Shown here piece by piece: positions 45,082 through 53,178 of a stretch of 64,000 nucleotides of DNA. The DNA is from Spartinivicinus marinus (GTDB taxonomy: Bacteria > Pseudomonadota > Gammaproteobacteria > Pseudomonadales > Zooshikellaceae): the NCBI RefSeq assembly GCF_026309355.1, contig NZ_JAPJZK010000001.1:5600501-5664500 (forward strand), in the 5' to 3' direction. Every line of letters starts with the position of its first letter. The first letter of the stretch is position 1. The notes under the pieces were generated by a model. The model searched no databases. It worked only from the letters and a program-made list of their open reading frames with translations, and was not told the DNA's origin. The translations under genes and the position numbers were made by a program.

Positions 45082-46143
45082 ATGATTAAACTGGTATCAA
45101 TTAAATATAATACAGATCATGCCTTAGTGGTCAGACTAAATAATGGAAACTATTCGTTATTATTTGATCAGAAAATTGTTTTACTCAGCGTTGTGTTAAC
45201 CGTTTTACTCGCTTTAACTGTATTAGGGGCATTAGCATTAGGCGCTACTATTTTAAGTATTGAAACGGTTATTGATGTTTTATTAGGTCAAGCATCTCAA
45301 AGCCAGCAATTGTTGGTCAATGAATTCCGATTACCAAGAATAATAGCAGGTATAGTAGCCGGTTTTGCATTAGCTATTGCTGGTAGCCTTATTCAGCATG
45401 TAGTCCGTAATCGTTTAGCAACACCTGATGTATTGGGAATTAATGAAGGGGCTGCATTATTAATGTTAATTGTCTTAATCAGTAGTAATGTTGGGTTAAT
45501 GGGGCCTTGGTGGGTTGCTCCAGTAGGAGCATTGGTTTCAGGTATTTTACTATTGTTTATTGCAAAAAGACTCGGTACTCATGGCTATCGGGTGATATTG
45601 GTTGGGTTAGCGCTGACCTATTTAGTGCGATCACTTAGCGAGTTAATGCTTGCTCATATTAATTCTTTACATGCCAGTGCAACCTATAGTTGGTCAGTGG
45701 GTAATTTAAATGGACGAGGCTATGAAGTGGCTGAACCGGTTGTGCTTATTTTAGCCATATTGATGCCATTTGTGTTGTTGATTTCAAGACAGTTGCGGGT
45801 TTTTCAGTTAGGGGAAGATATTGCTTGCACGCTCGGTACTCATATTAGACGTGTCCAGTTTATGGCAATTTGTTTGGCTATTATATTGGCTGGTTTAGCT
45901 GTGGGTATTGGTGGGCCTATTGGTTTTGTGGCAATTGCGGCGCCAGTCGTTATTAATAAAATTATAGGTGGTACTCAATTAGCCATCATTAATACTGGGT
46001 TATTAGGTGGTATTTTAGTTGTAGTGGCGGATACATTAGGACGATTATTAGTTGCACCACTGGAAATTCCTGTAGGTGTATTAACCAGTATTTTAGGTGG
46101 GCCCTTTTTGCTATGGGTATTACTTAGCGAAAAAAATACTTAA
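45082..46143 (+). CDS. Ferric-siderophore ABC permease (FecCD family), second subunit
   Basis: A 353-residue permease of the FepG/FecD type: FRLPRIIAGIVAGFALAIAG, SLIQHVVRNRLATPDVLGIN, and GGPIGFVAIAAPVVINKIIG. About 40 residues before the first membrane helix form a short cytoplasmic lead (MIKLVSIKYNTDHALVVRLN). It begins 14 bases after the first permease gene and is followed by the ATPase. Confidence 0.9.
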   Translation: MIKLVSIKYNTDHALVVRLNNGNYSLLFDQKIVLLSVVLTVLLALTVLGALALGATILSIETVIDVLLGQASQSQQLLVNEFRLPRIIAGIVAGFALAIAGSLIQHVVRNRLATPDVLGINEGAALLMLIVLISSNVGLMGPWWVAPVGALVSGILLLFIAKRLGTHGYRVILVGLALTYLVRSLSELMLAHINSLHASATYSWSVGNLNGRGYEVAEPVVLILAILMPFVLLISRQLRVFQLGEDIACTLGTHIRRVQFMAICLAIILAGLAVGIGGPIGFVAIAAPVVINKIIGGTQLAIINTGLLGGILVVVADTLGRLLVAPLEIPVGVLTSILGGPFLLWVLLSEKNT

Positions 46144-46159
46144 CTACTTGAGGTAATTT

Positions 46160-46936
46160 GTGAGTTTAGTGGTAAACCAATTAACAGCCAGTTATGACCA
46201 ACTGTTAGTCGTCAGTAATGTCAATCTTACGGTCAAAACGGGAGAGGTTGCCGTTATTGTTGGACCTAATGGTTGTGGCAAATCCACTTTATTTCGAAGT
46301 ATTGCACGTTTGCATAAACCAGATACTGGAACGGTTGTCGTCAATCAACAGGATATTTGGCAACTAACAACCAGTCAGGCAGCAAAACAAATTGCTTTGT
46401 TACCTCAAGTGCCTCAGGCACCAGATGATATTACAGTAAGGGGATTGGTGCAGTTTGGTCGGCATCCTCATCAAGGATTATTTCGTCAGTGGTCGGCAAA
46501 AGATGAACAAGTAATAAATCAGGTGTTGGATGTAACAGGCGTAACAGAGTTAACAGATCGGAGACTATCTCAGTTATCGGGGGGGCAACGACAGCGCTGC
46601 TGGCTTGCTATGGTATTAGCTCAAGAAACCCCATTAATATTACTGGATGAACCTACGAGTATGCTTGATCCTGGTCATCAGCTAGAGGTATTACAATTAG
46701 TACGACAGTTAGCGAATAAAGGAAAAACTTTTGTATTAATTTTACATGATTTAGTTGCTGCAGCTAAATATGCAGACTATTTAATTGCCATGAGAAATGG
46801 AAATATTATAGCATCAGGCAAGCCTGAGGATATTATTACCAGGCAGCTAGTAAAACAATTATATGATATAGAGGCTGATATTTTACAGTCTCCAGAAGAT
46901 GCCAAGCCAATAGTGGTCGCTAAATCAGTAGCCTAG
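46160..46936 (+). CDS. Ferric-siderophore ABC transporter, ATP-binding subunit
   Basis: A 258-residue ATPase of the FepC/FecE type: Walker A VGPNGCGKSTLFRSIARL, signature LSGGQRQRCWLAMVLAQ, Walker B LILLDEPTSMLDPGHQ and H-loop LILHD. It starts at GTG 46160 with TTGAGG upstream. It is the energy subunit for the two permeases before it. Confidence 0.92.
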   Translation: MSLVVNQLTASYDQLLVVSNVNLTVKTGEVAVIVGPNGCGKSTLFRSIARLHKPDTGTVVVNQQDIWQLTTSQAAKQIALLPQVPQAPDDITVRGLVQFGRHPHQGLFRQWSAKDEQVINQVLDVTGVTELTDRRLSQLSGGQRQRCWLAMVLAQETPLILLDEPTSMLDPGHQLEVLQLVRQLANKGKTFVLILHDLVAAAKYADYLIAMRNGNIIASGKPEDIITRQLVKQLYDIEADILQSPEDAKPIVVAKSVA

Positions 46937-47055
46937 CCCAAAATCTAAAAAAATAAACTAGTCAATTAATGAATAGCCAGTGATAAAGCCTGGAAGATGT
47001 TACTAAAGCCATTTTAGTATTTTATGTCTACAACAGTACATACTTGGAGAGTATT

Positions 47056-49038
47056 TTGAAAACCAGTAGTAGTATTTCAAAACATGTTTTATCGCCACTC
47101 AGCTTAGCTATAATAGCAACTGTGCCTGCTGTGTTAACCGCTAATGAGAAAAAGCAAGATAATTATACTACCCTTGATTCTGTGGTAGTGACTGCTACAA
47201 AAACTGAGCATGATATTTCTACCGCACCAGCATCCATATCAGTAATTACCAGTGAACAATTAAAAGAAATGCCAGTGTCAGATATCAGTGATGCCATTCG
47301 GCATTCAGTGGGGGTATTTCAAGTAAAGAATGGTAATGGCCGACAAGGCATTGGTATTCGAGGGCTAGGTAGTGCATACACATTGATTTTGGTGAATGGC
47401 CGACGGGTTAACTCGGTGAATACGTTAATTCGTGGTAATGACTTTGATCTATCAACCATTCCTTTGAATCAGATAGAGCGCATTGAAGTTGTTCGTGGAC
47501 CAATGTCATCCTTGTATGGCTCTGAGGCATTAGGTGGGGTGGTAAATATTATTACCAAGCAGGCAGATAATCAGTGGGGTGGTCAGGTCAGTGTTGATTA
47601 TGCAACACCTGAAGGCAGTGGTAGTGATGATGGTAATGAAACCCGTACTAGTATCAGTACCAGTGGAGCATTGATTGAAGACAAGTTATTTCTATCATTT
47701 CATGGTAACAAATACAATCGAGATGCCTGGACTCCTTTTCAAGAAGATTATACCACAACCACAATTAATGAGCGTGATGAGACAGGGTTAGAAGACCATA
47801 ATAGTATCAATGCTAACCTAGGCTTAACCTGGAAGTTGGCTGATAATCAGATGATTGATTTTGAATATGGCTATGGCCATGATGATCGCAAGGCAAATTT
47901 TGCTTTTAAAGGTAGCAATGGAATTACCGACCACGAAACACGACGTGATACTTATTCATTAACTCATAAAGGGGATTGGGATTGGGGCAATAGCCAAATA
48001 CGTTATTACCAAGAAGGAACGGAGTTTAAAGAACGAAGTACGACGGTCCCTAATGGTGTGGCTACTCAAACTAACCAAGTAGTGGATGGTTTTATTACTA
48101 CCCAGTTTGGTGATCATGCGATCACCACCGGGGCTGAATACAGACAGTCAGAACTGGATAATGATGTTAACTTAAAAACAACCGGTAGCGCCGACGTGTC
48201 GCAAAAAGCGCTGTATATTCAGGATGAATGGAAATTAAGCCAAGATTGGGCATTGACTGGTGGGGGCAGGCTGGATGATCATGAATTTTTTGGCCGGGAA
48301 TTTAGCCCCCGTGGTTATCTGGTTTATACTCCAACAGATGCATTAACCATTAAAGGGGGGGTAGGAACCGCATTTAAAGCGCCTACTTTAACCCAGCTTA
48401 CCAAGGAATATAACATTCCAAGTTGTCGTGGTAGGTGTACTCTTATTGGAAACCCCGATCTACAGCCTGAAAAGTCGACAAGCTATGAGCTTGGGTTTAC
48501 CTATCAAGGCAACAGTTGGGATCTGGGTGCGACGATTTTCCGTACTGATATAAAGGACATGATTGCCAGGCAAAGTGAAAAGGATGAGAATAATAAAAAA
48601 AGAGATTTTATTACTTACGAAAATATTAATAAAGCCAGAATTGATGGCATTGAACTAACTGGCAGTATTGATTTAACTGATGCTGTATTTTTAACGGCTA
48701 ATTATTCCTATACTGATGCAAGGGATCGTGACACTGATAATCGTTTAGCAACCACCCCTCGGGAAAATGTCAATGTTCGGTTGGATTGGGAAGTAGACAA
48801 CAAATTAGGTGCATTTACCCAAGCCCGTTATATAGGTGATCAAAAAACTAGAGGTAATGAAGATTTGCCAGGATATAGCCTGGTAGATATGGGCGTTACT
48901 TACCAATTAACTGAGCAGGTCAGTTTACGTTCTGGTATTACTAATTTAGCTGATACTCGACTGGATAAAAAAGATGATAACTTTGATTTTGTAGAAAGAG
49001 GACGTACTTTCTATGCAGGGTTTACAGCATCTTTTTAA
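47056..49038 (+). CDS. TonB-dependent catecholate siderophore receptor (CirA-like)
   Basis: A 660-residue outer-membrane receptor. After the signal peptide comes the TonB box (SVVVTATKTEHDIST), the plug (SVITSEQLKEMPVSDISDAI; IGIRGLGSAYTLILVNGRRV; VRGPMSSLYGSEALGGVVNI) and a 22-strand barrel ending in FYAGFTASF with the usual terminal Phe. Its length is near that of CirA (663) rather than FepA. It lies in the catechol operon, so it likely imports the ferric product. I use TTG 47056, preceded by GGAGAG, rather than TTG 47044. Confidence 0.93.
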   Translation: MKTSSSISKHVLSPLSLAIIATVPAVLTANEKKQDNYTTLDSVVVTATKTEHDISTAPASISVITSEQLKEMPVSDISDAIRHSVGVFQVKNGNGRQGIGIRGLGSAYTLILVNGRRVNSVNTLIRGNDFDLSTIPLNQIERIEVVRGPMSSLYGSEALGGVVNIITKQADNQWGGQVSVDYATPEGSGSDDGNETRTSISTSGALIEDKLFLSFHGNKYNRDAWTPFQEDYTTTTINERDETGLEDHNSINANLGLTWKLADNQMIDFEYGYGHDDRKANFAFKGSNGITDHETRRDTYSLTHKGDWDWGNSQIRYYQEGTEFKERSTTVPNGVATQTNQVVDGFITTQFGDHAITTGAEYRQSELDNDVNLKTTGSADVSQKALYIQDEWKLSQDWALTGGGRLDDHEFFGREFSPRGYLVYTPTDALTIKGGVGTAFKAPTLTQLTKEYNIPSCRGRCTLIGNPDLQPEKSTSYELGFTYQGNSWDLGATIFRTDIKDMIARQSEKDENNKKRDFITYENINKARIDGIELTGSIDLTDAVFLTANYSYTDARDRDTDNRLATTPRENVNVRLDWEVDNKLGAFTQARYIGDQKTRGNEDLPGYSLVDMGVTYQLTEQVSLRSGITNLADTRLDKKDDNFDFVERGRTFYAGFTASF

Positions 49039-49112
49039 ATAATCACCTTAGTGACCCAGGTCAAGGATGACCTTATTATTTTTAAGTAATTTTTACATGT
49101 TTTCAATTAGCT

Positions 49113-49889
49113 ATGGATTTTAAAGATAAAATTGTTCTCGTCACTGGAGCGGCACAAGGTATTGGTGCGGCTGTAGTCCGTAAACTGTGTCAATATGGCG
49201 CGACAGTAGCTGCATTAGATATCAATGAAACTGCCGTCAAGCAGTATGCAGATAGCTTCAACAATAATTGCAGGCCAGTTTTACCTTTTGCCGTTGATAT
49301 CAGCAACAGTGAGCAGGTAAGTCGATCTGTAGAGCAAATTGAAAAAAAGCTTGGTCCTATTGAATATTTGGTGAATGTAGCAGGTATTTTACGAATGGGG
49401 AGTTTACTTTCATTATCAGATGATGATTGGCAGGCGACTTTTTCGGTGAATACAACAGGTGCTTTTAATATATCCCGTACTGTTGGTTGTTATATGAAGG
49501 AGAGACGGTCTGGATCAATTGTGTTGGTTAGCTCTAATGCTGCATCAGTACCAAGAATGCAGATGGGGGCTTATGCCGCATCAAAAGCAGCTGTGACCAT
49601 GTATGCTAAATGCTTAGCTTTAGAATTAGCGGCATTTAATGTTCGCTGCAATGTCGTTTCGCCAGGTTCTACTGATACGGCAATGCAGCGAGCTTTATGG
49701 ACGGCTGACAGTGGGGTCGACCATGTAATTGCTGGTTCTTTAGAACATTATCGGTTAGGTATTCCTTTACAGAAAATTGCAACGCCTGAAATGATTGCAG
49801 ATGCTGTATTGTTTTTATTATCTGACCAGGCTAGTCAAATTACTATGCATGATTTGCGAATAGATGGAGGGGCTACGTTAGGTTGTTAA
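49113..49889 (+). CDS. entA: 2,3-dihydro-2,3-dihydroxybenzoate dehydrogenase
   Basis: A 258-residue short-chain dehydrogenase: cofactor motif [16 protein letters not shown], catalytic Tyr-x-x-x-Lys in [20 protein letters not shown], and [14 protein letters not shown] as in EntA/DhbA. It oxidises the EntB product to 2,3-dihydroxybenzoate with NAD. It closes the operon; its stop overlaps the stop of the convergent kinase gene. The distance from the receptor gene is about 75 bases. Confidence 0.93.
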   Translation: MDFKDKIVLVTGAAQGIGAAVVRKLCQYGATVAALDINETAVKQYADSFNNNCRPVLPFAVDISNSEQVSRSVEQIEKKLGPIEYLVNVAGILRMGSLLSLSDDDWQATFSVNTTGAFNISRTVGCYMKERRSGSIVLVSSNAASVPRMQMGAYAASKAAVTMYAKCLALELAAFNVRCNVVSPGSTDTAMQRALWTADSGVDHVIAGSLEHYRLGIPLQKIATPEMIADAVLFLLSDQASQITMHDLRIDGGATLGC

Positions 49890-50599
49890 GGTAAATATAA
49901 GGTGAAACAACCACCTGTACCATTAATTAAGCTATCATTACTGAGTTTAATTGATCCTTGTTGTTCTGCTTGTTGGTGAATTTGAGCAATCTCCTGAGCA
50001 AAATATAACCCTAGGTAGGTGCTGCCAGTATGGGGGGCTGCAAGTGTTGCTGGTGCCTTTTGACAAGCTATCATTTCATTGGGAAAACCATTGCCATTAT
50101 CATGGACTTGAAGTATTAGCTGATTATTTTGTTGTTGAGCAAGTACTAACACCTTGTCTTTGGTATATCGAGCGGCATTAACTAACACATTATTTATCAA
50201 ACACCCTATCAAATACTCATCAAAATACCAGGAAAGGTTATCATCACACTGAATACCTACTTGAACACCTTTATAGTGAAATAAATATTGGTTTCTTGCT
50301 ATTTGTTCTTCAATAAGATCGATTAAAAATAGTTGTTGTTTATTTACAATTAATTGCTGATCCTGCAAACGATAAAAGCTTAATAACTGAGTTAAGTCAT
50401 TATTTATTCTAGATGACTCATAGTAAAGGAGGGCATAATTATCAATAGCTTCTTTATTATCTTCTGGTATGTGAACGCTTAACTCATCTAGTGATTGAAT
50501 AAGCATGGATAGAGAGTTTTTAATATCATGGGCACAAGTGGCTAATACCATTGACATATCTATGCTAGTTTTAGGCTGTATATTTTTTTGCTTTTTCAT
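49886..50599 (-). CDS. Soluble sensor histidine kinase
   Basis: A 237-residue kinase without membrane segments. The H-box is ATCAHDIKNSLSMLIQSLDE (His near residue 25), followed by an HATPase domain with NNVLVNAARYTKDKV (N box), DNGNGFPNEMI (G1) and TGSTYLGLYFAQEI (G2). There is no separate sensor domain, so the input must come from a partner. Its start overlaps the end of the TPR response regulator gene by 29 bases, so the two are translationally coupled. Confidence 0.88.
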   Translation of the reverse strand: MKKQKNIQPKTSIDMSMVLATCAHDIKNSLSMLIQSLDELSVHIPEDNKEAIDNYALLYYESSRINNDLTQLLSFYRLQDQQLIVNKQQLFLIDLIEEQIARNQYLFHYKGVQVGIQCDDNLSWYFDEYLIGCLINNVLVNAARYTKDKVLVLAQQQNNQLILQVHDNGNGFPNEMIACQKAPATLAAPHTGSTYLGLYFAQEIAQIHQQAEQQGSIKLSNDSLINGTGGCFTLYLP

Positions 50600-52250
50600 G
50601 CCACTGCTTTACAGGCTTAAGTAGTTTTTGATATCGGTTGAATTGGGGGTGGTTTTCTCTCAGGTGTTTAACATTGATTAGTGATTGGTCGCATAACGTC
50701 AGCCATTTTGGAGAGAATTCGTCTTGTAATAGGTATAAGCAAGTTTGGATCAAATTAAGGTTGAGACCCGGATGCCTTGGTGAAAGCTCTAATGCTTGCT
50801 CAAATTTCTCTACAGCTTGTAAGTAATCTTTTTGCTCATAAAGAATAATCCCTTCCTTATTAGCAATAGCGGCTTCTTGTCTGACTTTTTGGCTAACAGG
50901 TTCATCAAGAAAAGCAATGACTTTATTTACAAAGGCTTTATCATCTGCATAATCTTCTACTAACTGATAAAAAATGGTTTCAGCTGTATCTTTGTGACTG
51001 CATAAAAATAATGTTTTCGCTATTTCAAACTTAGTATTAGGTAATAGCTCATTCGGTTGGGTCTCGTAGTTATTCTGCACTTTTTCGAATAACTCGTTCA
51101 TTGTTGCTAAATCATTTTTATGAAAAGCTGCTTTTGCTTTCACTAGGTCAATTTTAGTTGATGTATTTAAATCAATACTGAAACGTTTGCCTACTTGTTT
51201 GAGCAGCTGATCAGATTCCTGAATAGCCTTTTCTGAATTTATGCCTTTATCTTCTTGAGACTGATCAATGAGACAAATAGCTAGCTCAATATAGTTGTCA
51301 GGATCATCATAACAAGAATTTTCACCAAGCTCTAACGTACGTTTAAATGCTTTGGTCGCTACGTTTAGACTACCAGCTTCACGGCTAACCTGGCCAAGCT
51401 TCTGCTGACGTAAAATAGCATGAGGAGAGATGTCAACAGCCTGTTGCAATAATTTTTGTGCTTCTTCAGTACTACCATGGGCAAGAAATACTTGGGCCAT
51501 TTCATCATATCCTGCCATTGAATTTGGGTTAACTTTTAATAATTGTTCGTAGTGTTTTATTGCTTGATGTTTATCTCCTTGTTGAAAGGCAATTTTACCT
51601 AGCATTTGGTGAGGCCAATCTACATTGCGTTCAGATAAAATAGAATTACATAGCTCTACCGCTTCGTCATACTGTTTAGTTATAATCAATAACTCACATA
51701 ACTGTTTCTGATACCAAGGAGTGAGCCGGCTTTCATTCATTAATGCTTGATGACAGCTGTCAATTGCCTGAGAAAATTGTTTTTTATTGATCAGCTTTTT
51801 AATGGGAGATAGTGTATTACCTTGTTTAACCAGTTTTTCTAAGCGTTTTCTCAGTAAAGCCTGATTAATAGGCTTTGAGAGATAAGCATCTGGTTGGCAC
51901 TCAAGTGCACTCATGACAAAATCTTTAGCTGTTTCGGCAGTAATAATAATGAAAATACAAGTTGGACTTAATAGATTAAGCTGTTGTAGCTCTTCTAAAA
52001 GTTGTTGACCATTCTTGCCTTCACCTAAGTTAAGGTCACAGATAATAATGTCGTAACTTTGTTGCCCACAGGCTGTTAAGGCAAGTTTAGCATTTTGGAC
52101 CATGTCAATAGAACTAATGCCAAGTTCCTGTAACATCTTTTTTAACGATAGCCGAAAATTTTCAAAATCATCAACAATAAGAACTTTTTTCTTACTAAAG
52201 ATGTTAAACACATTTGAGCTTGTATACTGTATGCTGTTAAAAACGTCCAT
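50571..52250 (-). CDS. Response regulator with TPR repeats
   Basis: A 559-residue protein. Residues ~20-145 are a receiver (KKVLIVDDFENFRLSLKKML; phospho-Asp in YDIIICDLNLGEGKNGQQLL; Lys in PDAYLSKPINQALLRKRL). The rest is helical with TPR repeats (IKHYEQLLKVNPNSMAGYDE; AQVFLAHGSTEEAQKLLQQA; AVEKFEQALELSPRHPGLNL). This is a protein-interaction output, not DNA binding. The overlapping kinase is its likely partner. ATG 52250 is used. Confidence 0.88.
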   Translation of the reverse strand: MDVFNSIQYTSSNVFNIFSKKKVLIVDDFENFRLSLKKMLQELGISSIDMVQNAKLALTACGQQSYDIIICDLNLGEGKNGQQLLEELQQLNLLSPTCIFIIITAETAKDFVMSALECQPDAYLSKPINQALLRKRLEKLVKQGNTLSPIKKLINKKQFSQAIDSCHQALMNESRLTPWYQKQLCELLIITKQYDEAVELCNSILSERNVDWPHQMLGKIAFQQGDKHQAIKHYEQLLKVNPNSMAGYDEMAQVFLAHGSTEEAQKLLQQAVDISPHAILRQQKLGQVSREAGSLNVATKAFKRTLELGENSCYDDPDNYIELAICLIDQSQEDKGINSEKAIQESDQLLKQVGKRFSIDLNTSTKIDLVKAKAAFHKNDLATMNELFEKVQNNYETQPNELLPNTKFEIAKTLFLCSHKDTAETIFYQLVEDYADDKAFVNKVIAFLDEPVSQKVRQEAAIANKEGIILYEQKDYLQAVEKFEQALELSPRHPGLNLNLIQTCLYLLQDEFSPKWLTLCDQSLINVKHLRENHPQFNRYQKLLKPVKQWHEKAKKYTA

Positions 52251-52678
52251 TGCTTTGACAAGCGCTCTATTTATCCATCATTACTTTTAGCACTTTTGAT
52301 ATTTAAACCTCTCTCGACCAAGTATAGCTAAAGTCGTCGTGTTGGATGATGTACTGCCGTGTCATAATATTGCTATAAATATTTCATAAAAGTCACTTAT
52401 GGGCACCTCTAATAATTGTTTGCTGCCTTTGGCCTTGTGGTAAATTCGCAATCAAGGTGTTGATTTGAAAGCAGGCTGGTGGTCAGCCAAAAAGGCTGTT
52501 ATTAAAAAAATACATAATAAAGAATGACTAAATCTCGAATGGTTTTAGAGGATAAGCCTACTACGGTGAAGCCTAGCTATACTTCTTTTAAAACCTAAGC
52601 CGATTGAGCTGATAAGTACAGGTGATTGTTGGAAATACGCATTATTATTAAAGCGAAGTAGCTATAGAGCAGTCAGTT
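52251..52678. other. Intergenic region with a family-1 repeat
   Basis: About 430 bases between the divergent TPR regulator and the CheY-like gene. The repeat at 52400-52494 is the only clear structure. A 24-codon frame near 52524 has no good ribosome binding site. Confidence 0.4.
52400..52494 (+). repeat. Dispersed intergenic repeat family 1, copy D
   Basis: Begins GGGCACCTCTAATAATTGTT, contains GGTAAATTCGCAATCAAGGT and GCAGGCTGGTGGTCAGCC. The block order equals copies A and B. It stands in a divergent promoter region. Confidence 0.8.
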
Positions 52679-53125
52679 GTGAAAATACCATTTAGACAGC
52701 AACCACTAGTGCTTTTGATTGAAGATAGTATGCATGACTTTGCGGCTATTCAACGAGCCTTTAGGAAGGTAGGGTTTGAGGGGCATGTTGAGCATTGTCA
52801 AAAAGGGGAAACGGCTCTGGATTACTTGGAGCAAGCAAAGGCAGAAAAAGAAACAAAAAATAGCAGCCTACCTTGTTTTATTTTGTTGGATTTAAACTTA
52901 CCAGGTATTGATGGTATCCAAGTCTTGCAATCAATAAAAACAGATAATACGCTCAAGCAGATACCTATCATCGTTTTTACCACTTCTCAGAACCCTCAAG
53001 ATATAAAAATCTGTTATCAGTCAGGAGTAAACTCCTATGTAACCAAGCCTATGGACTTAGCCGCATTCAATCATGCTATTGCTACAATATCGGAGTATTG
53101 GTTGAAAACGGTTTATTTACCTTAA
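52679..53125 (+). CDS. CheY-like response regulator (Rcp1 type)
   Basis: A 148-residue single-domain receiver: VLLIEDSMHDFAAIQRAFRK, phospho-Asp in CFILLDLNLPGIDGIQVLQS, Thr in IIVFTTSQNPQD and Lys in SYVTKPMDLAAF. It resembles Rcp1, the partner of phytochrome-like kinases that have the ASHDLKEPLR H-box. The next gene encodes such a kinase. It starts at GTG 52679 with a weak ribosome binding site. Confidence 0.88.
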   Translation: MKIPFRQQPLVLLIEDSMHDFAAIQRAFRKVGFEGHVEHCQKGETALDYLEQAKAEKETKNSSLPCFILLDLNLPGIDGIQVLQSIKTDNTLKQIPIIVFTTSQNPQDIKICYQSGVNSYVTKPMDLAAFNHAIATISEYWLKTVYLP

Positions 53126-53178
53126 GCAATAGTTGTTATAAAGCGAATTAAATAACTGTCAAATATATTGACCTTATA

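Noticed and set aside
52524-52598. 24-codon plus-strand frame after the family-1 repeat
   Set aside because: Very short and no convincing ribosome binding site.
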